Assembly (NCBI GenBank): GCA_027486035.1
Contig: JAIXPX010000002.1
Coordinates: 1-64,000 of the forward strand
Length of the DNA stretch: 64,000 bases
Direction of reading: 5' to 3'
From: Erythrobacteraceae bacterium
Lineage (GTDB): Bacteria; Pseudomonadota; Alphaproteobacteria; Sphingomonadales; Sphingomonadaceae
The position numbers and the translations under genes are program-made. Position 1 is the first letter of the stretch; every line of letters starts with the position of its first letter. The notes beneath the pieces are model-generated. The model saw nothing but the letters and a program-made list of their open reading frames with translations. It was not told the DNA's origin and made no database searches. Below, piece by piece: positions 27,134 to 34,656 of this stretch.

Positions 27134-27528
27134 CCGGCATCCGCCTTGCCCTGACGACGCTGGTGGTGCCCGACTATGACGAGGGGATCGCCTTCTGCGT
27201 CGGTGCGCTCGGCTTCGATCTGATCGAGGACAGCGATAGGGGTGACGGCAAGCGCTGGGTCGTGGTCGGCGGCAGGGACGGGGGGCGGCTGCTCCTCGCG
27301 AAGGCCGCCACACCCGAGCAATCCGCCGCAATCGGCAAGCAGACCGGCGGACGGGTGGGCTTTTTCGCCCATACCGACGATTTCACTGGCACCCGGGCAC
27401 GGCTTACCGCTGCAGGGGTGAATTTTCAGGAAGAGCCACGTCGTGAAAGCTATGGCACAGTGGCCGTCTTCAGCGATCCTTTCGGCAACCGCTGGGACCT
27501 GATCGAACCGAGAGAAACGGGGCAATGA
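27130..27528 (+). CDS. VOC-family protein within the valine-type operon
   Basis: A 132-residue glyoxalase-fold protein starting at GTG 27130, which overlaps the stop of the acyl-CoA dehydrogenase. It shows LALTTLVVPDYDEGIAFCVG, GFFAHTDDF and the terminal DPFGNRWDLIEP typical of the fold. The metal-site residues are incomplete, so it may bind rather than convert a ligand. Its end overlaps the next gene as ATGA. A role in branched-chain acyl-CoA metabolism is suggested only by position. Confidence 0.82.
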   Translation: MTGIRLALTTLVVPDYDEGIAFCVGALGFDLIEDSDRGDGKRWVVVGGRDGGRLLLAKAATPEQSAAIGKQTGGRVGFFAHTDDFTGTRARLTAAGVNFQEEPRRESYGTVAVFSDPFGNRWDLIEPRETGQ

Positions 27529-28586
27529 CCGACGACGTTCTGATCCGCACCAATGGCCCCATCGGCCACATCAGCCTCAACCGGCCCAAGGCGATCCACG
27601 CCCTGACCCTGCCGATGTGCCACGCGATGAGCGCGGCGCTGACGGAGTGGGCGGCGGACGAGACAATCAAGGCGGTGATCCTCGATCATGCCGAGGGGCG
27701 CGGCTTCTGCGCGGGCGGGGACATCGCCTTCCTCAGGGACTCGGCGTTGAACGACGGCGGCGTGTCGGGCCGGAAGTTCTTCCACGACGAATACCAATTG
27801 AACCACCAGATGTTCACCTACGCCAAGCCGATCGTCGCCTTCATGGACGGCATCACGATGGGCGGCGGCGTGGGCATCTCGCAGCCCGCCAAGTTCCGCG
27901 TGGCTACCGAGAACACCCGCTTTGCCATGCCCGAGACCGGCATCGGCCTGTTCCCCGACGTGGGCGGCGGCTGGTACCTGTCGAGGCTGGGCCAGCGGCT
28001 CGGGCAGTTCCTCGCGCTCACCGGCGCACGGCTCGATGGGGCGGAATGCCTGTGGACCGGGCTCGCCACGCATTACGTTCCGCACGAAATGCTCGAGGAC
28101 ATCAAGGCGCGCATCCATGATCGTCCCGAGCGGATCGCGGGAATCCTCGCCGAGCCGGTTGGCACGCCGCCCAAGGCGCGGATCGAGGCCAATGCCGACA
28201 AGATCGCCAAGCACTTCGCTTCGGACCGCTACGAGGACATTCTCGCCAGCCTCGAGGCCGCCGCCGATGCCGGTGATGACTGGGCCACGAAGGAGCGCGA
28301 CACGCTCGGCACCAAAAGCCCGCAGACCTGCAAGGTGGCCCTGCGCCAGCTTGCGACAAGCGCGAAGCTTGCCGACTTTGCCGACAACATGCGGATGGAA
28401 TACCGCATCGCCAGCCGCGTGCTCACCCGCCCCGACTTTGCCGAAGGGGTGCGCGCGGTGATCGTCGACAAGACCGGCGATCCCAAGTGGAACCCGGCAA
28501 GCGCCGAGGAGGTCACCGACGACCTGCTCGACGCGATCTTCGCGCCGCTGCCCGAAGGCGAGGAGTGGGCGCCGCTGCCAAATTGA
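27525..28586 (+). CDS. 3-hydroxyisobutyryl-CoA hydrolase (enoyl-CoA hydratase family)
   Basis: A 353-residue crotonase-fold enzyme. Its length, the oxyanion-hole segments GFCAGGDIAFLRD and GGGVGIS, the catalytic region FAMPETGIGLFPDVGGGWYL and the long C-terminal extension are those of HIBYL-CoA hydrolase rather than a simple hydratase. It would release 3-hydroxyisobutyrate from its CoA ester in valine breakdown. The start overlaps the VOC gene stop. A palindromic repeat follows the stop codon. Confidence 0.9.
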   Translation: MTDDVLIRTNGPIGHISLNRPKAIHALTLPMCHAMSAALTEWAADETIKAVILDHAEGRGFCAGGDIAFLRDSALNDGGVSGRKFFHDEYQLNHQMFTYAKPIVAFMDGITMGGGVGISQPAKFRVATENTRFAMPETGIGLFPDVGGGWYLSRLGQRLGQFLALTGARLDGAECLWTGLATHYVPHEMLEDIKARIHDRPERIAGILAEPVGTPPKARIEANADKIAKHFASDRYEDILASLEAAADAGDDWATKERDTLGTKSPQTCKVALRQLATSAKLADFADNMRMEYRIASRVLTRPDFAEGVRAVIVDKTGDPKWNPASAEEVTDDLLDAIFAPLPEGEEWAPLPN

Positions 28587-28590
28587 ACAA

Positions 28591-28677
28591 TCGTCATTGC
28601 GGGCGCAGCGAAGCAATCCAGAGCCTCGTGCGAAACGGCTCTGGATTGCCGCGTCGCTCCGCTCCTCGCAATGACGA
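28591..28677. repeat. Long palindromic intergenic repeat (family C, CGTCATTGCGAG type)
   Basis: Left arm TCGTCATTGCGGGCGCAGCG followed by AAGCAATCCAGAGC; right arm GCTCTGGATTGC ending TCCTCGCAATGACGA. The inner arms pair perfectly around CTCGTGCGAAACG. This sequence type is a known dispersed element in alphaproteobacteria. It stands inside the valine-type operon, between the hydrolase and hydratase genes, where a folded transcript could adjust the level of downstream genes. Confidence 0.88.
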
Positions 28678-28692
28678 TGTATGGAGAACAGC

Positions 28693-29487
28693 ATGACTTA
28701 CGAAACCATTCTCGTCGAGACCGACGCCCGGGGCACCAAGGGCGTCACGCTGATCACGATCAACCGCCCGCAGGCATTGAACGCCCTCAACTCGCAGGTG
28801 CTCGCCGAACTGATCGCCGCCTTCGCCGTCTATCAGGCCGACGCCTCGCAGCTGTGCGCGATCCTCACCGGCAGCGGCGACAAGGCCTTCGCGGCGGGCG
28901 CCGACATCAAGGAGATGGCCGACAAGCCGGCGGCCGATTTCTACCTCGACGACTTCTTCGCCCCCTGGACGTCCGAGATCGTCAAGAAGACCCGCAAGCC
29001 CTGGATCGCCGCCGTGAATGGCTTCGCGCTCGGCGGGGGTTGCGAACTCGCCATGATGGCGGACTTCATCATCGCTTCCGACAAGGCCAAGTTCGGCCAG
29101 CCCGAGATCAAGCTCGGCGTTGCCCCCGGCATGGGCGGCAGCCAGCGGCTGACCCGCGCGATCGGCAAGTCGAAGTCGATGGAAATGTGCCTCACCGGCC
29201 GGATGATGGGCGCCGAGGAGGCCGAGCGCAGCAACCTTGTCGCCTGCGTGGTGCCGCATGAGGAGCTGATCGCCGAGACACTGAAGACCGCAGCGACCAT
29301 TGCCGCCATGCCGCCGATGGCGACCATCGCCAACAAGGAGATGGTGAACTCGGCCTTCGAGATGACGCTCGATCAGGGCCTGATCGTCGAGCGCCGGATC
29401 TTCCAGATCCTCACCGCCTCCGAGGACAAGGCCGAAGGCATGGCCGCCTTCATCGAAAAGCGCGAAGGGCAGTGGAAGGGGCGTTAA
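28693..29487 (+). CDS. Enoyl-CoA hydratase
   Basis: A 264-residue crotonase-family hydratase. The oxyanion hole is formed by [10 protein letters not shown] and [13 protein letters not shown], and the catalytic glutamates lie in [24 protein letters not shown] sequence. In this operon it would hydrate methacrylyl-CoA, though members have broad range. I chose the ATG at 28693, preceded by GGAG at 28682-28685; an in-frame ATG at 28681 abuts the palindromic repeat and lacks a site. mmsB follows after 28 bases. Confidence 0.93.
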   Translation: MTYETILVETDARGTKGVTLITINRPQALNALNSQVLAELIAAFAVYQADASQLCAILTGSGDKAFAAGADIKEMADKPAADFYLDDFFAPWTSEIVKKTRKPWIAAVNGFALGGGCELAMMADFIIASDKAKFGQPEIKLGVAPGMGGSQRLTRAIGKSKSMEMCLTGRMMGAEEAERSNLVACVVPHEELIAETLKTAATIAAMPPMATIANKEMVNSAFEMTLDQGLIVERRIFQILTASEDKAEGMAAFIEKREGQWKGR

Positions 29488-29515
29488 GCCCGCCACGAGG
29501 GAGAGGTAAGCCATC

Positions 29516-30382
29516 ATGAGAATAGCCTTCATCGGCCTCGGCAACATGGGCGGCGGGATGGCCGCGAACCTTCTGAAGGCAGGCCACGAAGTCCGCGCCT
29601 TCGACCTCAGCGAAGCCGCGCTTGCCGCCGCACGCGAGGCAGGGTGCGCCACCTTCGCCACCGCGAAGGAAGCCTGTCAGGGGGCCGAGGCGGTCGTCTC
29701 GATGCTCCCCAATGGCGCGATCGTGAAGCAGGTCTACTGGGACGAGGTGATCGGCCACGCGCCCGAAGGCGCGATCCTGCTCGACTGCTCCACCATCGAT
29801 GTCGCCACCGCGCGCGAGGTGATCGAAGTGACCGAGGCGCATGGCTACCAGATGGTCGATGCTCCCGTCTCGGGCGGGATCGCTGCGGCCAATGGTGGCA
29901 CGCTCACTTTCATGGTCGGTGGGTCGGACGAAGCCTTTGCCCGCGCCGAGCCGATCCTCGCCGCAATGGGCAAGGCGGTGATCCACGCAGGCGCGGCGGG
30001 CAACGGACAGGCGGCCAAGATCTGCAACAACATGCTGCTCGCGATCCACATGATCGGCACCTGCGAGGCCTTTGCCATGGCCGAAAAGCTGGGACTGGAC
30101 CCGCAGACCTTCTACGACATTTCGAGCGTTTCGAGCGGACAGTGCTGGTCGATGACCTCCTACTGCCCCGTGCCGGGCGTCGGCCCGGTGACCCCGGCGG
30201 ACAACGGCTATCAGGGCGGGTTTGCCGCGGGGCTGATGCTGAAGGACTTGAAGCTCGCAATGGAAGCGGCGGCGGGGGCAGGGGCCAAGGTCGAGTTGGG
30301 CGACCACGCCAAGGCGATCTATGAAGCCTTCGCAGCCGAGAACGCGGCGACCGACTTCTCGGGGATCATCCGCACGCTCTAG
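29516..30382 (+). CDS. mmsB: 3-hydroxyisobutyrate dehydrogenase
   Basis: A 288-residue NAD-dependent beta-hydroxyacid dehydrogenase. It starts with MRIAFIGLGNMGGGMAANLL (NAD fold), has DAPVSGGIAAANGGTLTFMV as the substrate-binding signature, and GNGQAAKICNNML with the catalytic Lys. It oxidises 3-hydroxyisobutyrate to methylmalonate semialdehyde. The next enzyme, mmsA, is not present in this window. The stop shares its CTAG with the end of the broken membrane gene on the other strand. Confidence 0.95.
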   Translation: MRIAFIGLGNMGGGMAANLLKAGHEVRAFDLSEAALAAAREAGCATFATAKEACQGAEAVVSMLPNGAIVKQVYWDEVIGHAPEGAILLDCSTIDVATAREVIEVTEAHGYQMVDAPVSGGIAAANGGTLTFMVGGSDEAFARAEPILAAMGKAVIHAGAAGNGQAAKICNNMLLAIHMIGTCEAFAMAEKLGLDPQTFYDISSVSSGQCWSMTSYCPVPGVGPVTPADNGYQGGFAAGLMLKDLKLAMEAAAGAGAKVELGDHAKAIYEAFAAENAATDFSGIIRTL

Positions 30383-30812
30383 CGGCAGCGGCGCGCGGCC
30401 GGGGCTTCGAGCTTTGCCGCCGCCGCCGGATCGAGCACGAAATTGTCCTCTGCCGGATTGAGCTGGAAGAGGCCCATAAGGGCCGTGACAAGGCCGAAGC
30501 CGACCGCCAGCCAAGCAAGCGACAGGAGATGGTGGCGGGGCAGGGGCCAGCCGGCCATCACCACTGCGAGCGGCGTCACCAGCGCAGTCCAGGCGAGGGC
30601 CGTGCGCAGGGGAACGAGGCTCCATGTCGTCCAGCCGGCGGCTCCCGCCGCCGCAAAGGAACGTGCTGCAAGGTCATGCCCGGGGAGCGCGGCGCCTACA
30701 GCGCCTCGGGCAGCCGCACGATCTGCGCGACCGGCAGGGCGAGGCTGAGGACGATGAGACCTCGCAGGAGCAGCGGCGATTGGCGCCAGAACCGCGCACC
30801 GGTGGTGGGGCG
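30379..30812 (-). pseudogene. Frameshifted gene for a small membrane protein
   Basis: Two adjacent frames read as one natural protein: SPLLLRGLIVLSLALPVAQI ending at LPEAL with a TAG at 30696-30698, then GAALPGHDLAARSF and two further hydrophobic helices (LVPLRTALAWTALVTPLAVV and LLSLAWLAVGFGLVTALMG) to the stop at 30379. Deleting the two bases TA at the join would give E-A-L-G-A-A-L and one open frame. The downstream half alone could start at GTG 30579 (66 residues). I do not recognise the family. A sequencing error cannot be excluded. Confidence 0.5.
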
Positions 30813-31220
30813 AAGCGCGAGCGCGGCAATTGCCTGGATCATGCAGGCGCTGCGCCAGGGCAGCCGCTTGGCAAGGCGGGCGACCACGAAGCCGATCCGG
30901 TCGGCAAGAAGCTCGTCGGCCTGCTCCGCCCTATCGGCCCCTGCGGCGGCGGCATTGCGGGCCGGCAACTCGCGTGCGGCGAGCCTGCTGAATGCGATCC
31001 GTGCCCGAACCAGCCTGATGAAGGCCTGGACGGTCAGGCTCAGCACCCAGCCGGCATCGCGCAGGCGCAGCGCCCTGCCGGATTGACGAAGCGTTTGAAG
31101 AATGAGCCAGAACGCAACGATCAACTGCGCGTGTATAGAGTATGGAGTGGTTGCAGCTGCTGGTGCTTGGGCCGCAGATGGGTTGCTTCCCCGTGCTCGG
31201 CGGATGAGGTGGCGCGCCAC
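30813..31220 (-). pseudogene. Truncated lasso-peptide B2 / transglutaminase-like gene
   Basis: The frame encodes WVLSLTVQAFIRLVRARIAF, then DRIGFVVARLAKRLPWRSAC with MIQAIAAL, which matches the N-terminal helix and the Cys-containing block of B2-type transglutaminase-like proteins (RLPWRSxCLxQA). The downstream region carrying the catalytic His (HAW) is missing in all three frames, and the sequence runs straight into the neighbouring membrane gene. The N-terminal start is unclear and the first 30 codons are probably not coding. No lasso precursor or asparagine-synthetase-like partner is nearby. Confidence 0.5.
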
Positions 31221-31736
31221 TGCGCCGGGCGCGCTCGGCGCTCAGTCTGGTGGCAGCGGGTTTCTTTGTCGCAGTTGCTTTTGTCGGTGCGTCCGCGTGC
31301 TCCCGCGCGGTGCTTCAGCGGCAGGCGGCTTGGCATGGTTTGGCTTCGCCCTGATGCGGGTCTTCGCTGTAGAAGAATGGCTGCGCAGCGACTTGCGCGA
31401 AATGCTCTACGAAAGGCATTCCTACGAGCAGCGTCGCGTTCTGCAGGAGCCCCTGACGGTCCTGATTATCGTGGGTGCTGCAGGGGCCGCCGCCTGGATT
31501 ATGTCCTTCGTGATGACATTCGTGAAAGGCAGGCGCAATGTCGCCCTTATCGCCGCCTTGGGGTGTTCTGGGGGGTGATCGTTCTGGCAGCGTTTCGAGT
31601 GATTTCGCTGCATTTCATCGATGACCTTCTGTATGGCCCACTGAAGCTTAACTGGTGCCTGGACCTCGGGTTGAGCTTGTCCGTCCTGGCCTGCGGGGTG
31701 CGATACCGTCTGGTGGTCGGGGTCCGGCCCGGTTGA
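31142..31736 (+). pseudogene. Membrane protein gene broken by at least two frameshifts
   Basis: Coding-like sequence moves through three frames. Frame 2 from ATG 31142 reads MEWLQLLVLG and, after a TGA, SALSLVAAGFFVAVAFVGAS. Frame 1 then carries VFAVEEWLRSDLREMLYERH through EPLTVLIIVGAAGAAAWIM to ALIAALG. Frame 3 finishes with VFWGVIVLAAFRVISLHFID and LLYGPLKLNWCLDLGLSLSV, stop at 31736. The last shift lies at a G run near 31560: one more G would restore L-G-V-F. It converges on wecB. The family is a small polytopic protein often found in polysaccharide loci. Confidence 0.6.
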
Positions 31737-31745
31737 GGCGCAAGC

Positions 31746-32903
31746 TCAACCGTGATCCAGCATGTTGGTGACGATTTCTGCGATCCGTCTGGCAGCCTGG
31801 CCGTTGCCATAAGGATTGTGCGCGCGCGACATGGCCAGGTACGCGCTGCGATCATCCAGCAATCGCGTCGCCTGTTCAGCGATTACCCGGGCATCGGTGC
31901 CGACCAGTCGCGCCGTCCCAGCAGCCACCCCCTCCGGCCGCTCGGTTGTGTCCCGCATGACGAGCACAGGCTTCCCCAGGCTCGGTGCTTCTTCCTGGAT
32001 CCCGCCGGAATCGGTCAAAACAATGTCGCTCGCCGCCATCATGGCGACGAAATCGAGGTAGTCGAGAGGTTCGATCAGCGCGATATTGTCATAGCCGCAG
32101 AGCGCTTGACGCATCACGCCGCCGACATTCGGATTGGGGCGCAAGGGGTAGATGATGGCAATGTCGTCTCGCCGTGCCAGTTCTTGCAGCGCCTCCGCAA
32201 TCTGCGCCATTCCCTTGCCGAAATTCTCGCGCCGGTGAGCTGTCACAGCGATGATCCGCTTGCCCGCGAAACGTTCTCTCAGCGTCGCAATGGTCGGGGC
32301 CAGCGAGGGGTCGGCAGTGATCCTCGCCTGCGCATAATGGAGTGCGTCGATCACTGTATTGCCCGTTACATGGATCGCGTCGGCAGCAACATTCTCGGCG
32401 CGCAAGGCAGAGGCTGCGGTTTCGGTCGGAGCGAAATGCAGATCGGCGACGACGCCCGTCACCTTGCGGTTCACCTCCTCCGGCCACGGCGAATAGATAT
32501 CGCCGCTCCGCAGTCCCGCCTCGACATGCCCCACCGGGATCCGCCGGAAATAGCAGGCCAGTGAGGCCATCATTGTTGTCAGCGTATCGCCATGGACCAG
32601 TACGCGGTCCGGGCGCAGCGCATCGAGCGCTGCGCCGAAGCGCGTGAGGATGCGGGTCGCAAGCGCGTCCAGGGACTGGTCGGGCTGCATCAGATCGAGG
32701 TCCAGCTCGGGGCTAAGGCTGGCTAGGGCGAGCACGGAATCGAGCAGCTCGCGGTGTTGCGCGGTGACGACCACCTTGACGTCGAAGCGCCCTGCCGCGC
32801 GCAAGGCGAAGACGACCGGGAACATCTTGATTGCTTCGGGCCGTGTCCCGAATGTCACCACGATCCGCGACTTGCCTTTGGCTCCGCGTCCTCCGTCGCT
32901 CAT
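31746..32903 (-). CDS. wecB: UDP-N-acetylglucosamine 2-epimerase (non-hydrolysing)
   Basis: A 385-residue enzyme converting UDP-GlcNAc to UDP-ManNAc. All expected blocks are present: VVTFGTRPEAIKMFPVV, VHGDTLTTMMASLAC, VGHVEAGLRSGDIYSPWPEE, TAHRRENFG and the C-terminal TDSGGIQEEAPSLGKPVLVM with RDTTERPEG. Length is normal and the frame is clean. It overlaps by four bases the stop of the wecC remnant. Its usual partners WecC and WecG are both broken here, so its product may serve another pathway or the gene may be next to decay. Confidence 0.94.
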   Translation of the reverse strand: MSDGGRGAKGKSRIVVTFGTRPEAIKMFPVVFALRAAGRFDVKVVVTAQHRELLDSVLALASLSPELDLDLMQPDQSLDALATRILTRFGAALDALRPDRVLVHGDTLTTMMASLACYFRRIPVGHVEAGLRSGDIYSPWPEEVNRKVTGVVADLHFAPTETAASALRAENVAADAIHVTGNTVIDALHYAQARITADPSLAPTIATLRERFAGKRIIAVTAHRRENFGKGMAQIAEALQELARRDDIAIIYPLRPNPNVGGVMRQALCGYDNIALIEPLDYLDFVAMMAASDIVLTDSGGIQEEAPSLGKPVLVMRDTTERPEGVAAGTARLVGTDARVIAEQATRLLDDRSAYLAMSRAHNPYGNGQAARRIAEIVTNMLDHG

Positions 32904-33298
32904 TTGCTCAACATTCCCCGCGCGTCGTAGACCAGCTTGCCGACGAGATCATCGGAACCGAGATGCCTGCAAGCCGTGTGGTCGGCCAACACCACGACCA
33001 CCTCGGCTTCACGCAGTGCCGGATCGAGCGGCACCAGCTTCGCGCCTGTGCCGTCGAAGGCTGCGGGCAGAACTTCGGCGATTTCGAGCGCGGGACTTTC
33101 CCGGAAGTCTTCGATGTGCACGCCACCGGCGTTGACGGTCTCGACAACGCGGCGCGAGACATCGACCCCGCAGACGTTCCAACCGGACGAGGCGAGCACA
33201 GCTGCGGTGGGAGGCCCGCTATATCCAAGCCCGACCACCGCCACCTGATGCGCCGGGGAAGGCTTTTGGTTTGCTGCTTGCATCATGGCCTGGCTCAT
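32900..33298 (-). pseudogene. wecC: wecC (UDP-ManNAc dehydrogenase) remnant with a large in-frame deletion
   Basis: From MSQAMMQAANQ the frame shows the NAD-binding start of WecC (VAVVGLGYSGPPTAAVLASS) through GGVHIE and then jumps directly to the C-terminal UDP-binding part (DFRESPALEIAEVLPAAF to LADHTACRHL and the end). Normal WecC is about 420 residues; this has about 132, so roughly 290 residues including the catalytic Cys domain are gone. The deletion keeps the frame. The product cannot be a working dehydrogenase. Confidence 0.8.
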
Positions 33299-33790
33299 CG
33301 CGGCTCTCGCTGGTGCAGATATACGGATTTCATCGAGACACTCTGCCGCCTCTTTCGCGGGCAAGACCGTGACCGGGTTGGTCCTTGTCAAGAGAGCATT
33401 TGCGAGCATGGCCGAGTAGACGGCGTTGGTGCGGGAGTATCGCGGCAGCATCTTGAGCGGTTCCTGCAGCAGCGCGAAGAAGACATCGATCCCGGCCACC
33501 CGTTCGACATTTCGGTGACCGAACAGCTATAGCCCGTAGACGATGCCCATCCCGTCTACCCCGACGATATCGCTGCTGTTCACATCACGCGCAAGTTAAG
33601 CATCATCGCACAAATTCAATGGCTTGTCTACGTTCAGGGCCGTGTGCCTGACGCGGGCGCGTGACTTCATGGCTTCTTCAGCGATCCCGACGACCTCGCC
33701 CTCGGACAAAAGGTCGACTTTGGCACCGAAGAAGGTCAGGCTCTGTCTATCGACAGGCACCAACCGGTCCTTGCGATGTCTGGCAGGCAT
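33299..33790 (-). pseudogene. wecG/tagA-type glycosyltransferase remnant with two nonsense codons
   Basis: One frame reads FFGAKVDLLSEGEVVGIAEE and HTALNVDKPLNLCDDA, then TAA (33596-33598), LARDVNSSDIVGVDGMGIVY, then TAG (33527-33529), LFGHRNVERVAGIDVF and FALLQEPLKMLPRYSRTNAV. These are consecutive blocks of the WecG/TagA/CpsF family (N-acetylmannosaminyl transferase). Between VAGIDV and FALLQEP about 110 residues are missing, including the family's glycine-rich core. So two stops and one deletion have hit the gene, and it now reads on into the wecC remnant. Confidence 0.8.
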
Positions 33791-33885
33791 TGCTGGATGG
33801 AACTGCCCTCCAAGCGTCCTTGCCCCCTCTGCTGCTTGATCGGCTTCCGGTCGATCCGGGGGGCAGTGCTTCCCGCAGGAGCGCT

Positions 33886-34656
33886 TCAGGCTCGATCAGC
33901 GTCGCCATTCAGCAGGCTAAGTTGCTCGTGAACCAGATTGGCCAATTCCCGGCGACAGATCAACAGGTCCGGTACCATAGTATCAGATTTATTATATCTA
34001 ATTATCCTACCGTTGAGCCGCGAACAGTGCAGGCCGTGAGCCGCTGCCACGGCCACGGGTGCACAATTGTCCCACTCGTATTGCCCGCCCGAGTGAAGAT
34101 AGACCTCGGCCTCGCCGCGCACGACCGCCATGGCTTTCGCGCCGGCGCTGCCCATTGCGACGAGATCGCCGCCAAGCGCAGCCGCGACAGCTGCGGCTAC
34201 CTCTGGAGGCCGGGTCCGGCTGACGACGAAGCGCGGACGCTTTGCCAAGGCTTGGAGCGGAAGGGGTTTGTCGGAGCGAAGCACCATTCCGCCATCGAGC
34301 CCCGGCAGCGCCACCGCGCCGATGCGCGCCACACCGTCGATGGCGAGCGCGACATGTACGGCCCAGTCGTCGCGCCCCTCGCCATATTCGCGGGTCCCAT
34401 CAACCGGATCGACGATCCAGACCCGGCTCTTTGACAGGCGTTCGGGATTGTCTTTCTCTTCCTCGGAGAGGAGCCCGTCCTCGGGCCGCGCGGCGCGGAT
34501 TGCATCGCACAGGAAGCGATTGGCCGCGGCGTCGCCGGCCTGGCCCAGCGCCTTGCCCGTCAGCCCTGATCTGTCGCGTACCGCGAGCAAAAGGCGGCCT
34601 GCCTCAGCGGCGAGGCGCGCCGCGAGTTCGGCATCGTCAGGTTGGGCAAGGGTCAT
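33886..34656 (-). CDS. cysQ: 3'(2'),5'-bisphosphate nucleotidase
   Basis: A 256-residue IMPase-family phosphatase that removes the 3'-phosphate of PAP (and PAPS), a by-product of sulfate assimilation. The metal site is in LLSEEEKDN and [12 protein letters not shown] (the DPxDGT motif), the second in [18 protein letters not shown]. It overlaps cysNC by four bases (ATGA), closing the sulfate-activation operon. The 3' part (about 33970-34020) is unusually AT-rich and encodes [11 protein letters not shown] in a family-typical place. Confidence 0.93.
   Translation of the reverse strand: MTLAQPDDAELAARLAAEAGRLLLAVRDRSGLTGKALGQAGDAAANRFLCDAIRAARPEDGLLSEEEKDNPERLSKSRVWIVDPVDGTREYGEGRDDWAVHVALAIDGVARIGAVALPGLDGGMVLRSDKPLPLQALAKRPRFVVSRTRPPEVAAAVAAALGGDLVAMGSAGAKAMAVVRGEAEVYLHSGGQYEWDNCAPVAVAAAHGLHCSRLNGRIIRYNKSDTMVPDLLICRRELANLVHEQLSLLNGDADRA

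Noticed and set aside
30379..31220. Lasso-peptide biosynthesis cluster
   Set aside because: Only a truncated B2-like fragment is present; no precursor, no asparagine-synthetase-like gene, no transporter next to it.
31746..33790. Functional enterobacterial-common-antigen-type wecBCG operon
   Set aside because: wecC and wecG are clearly broken; only wecB is intact.
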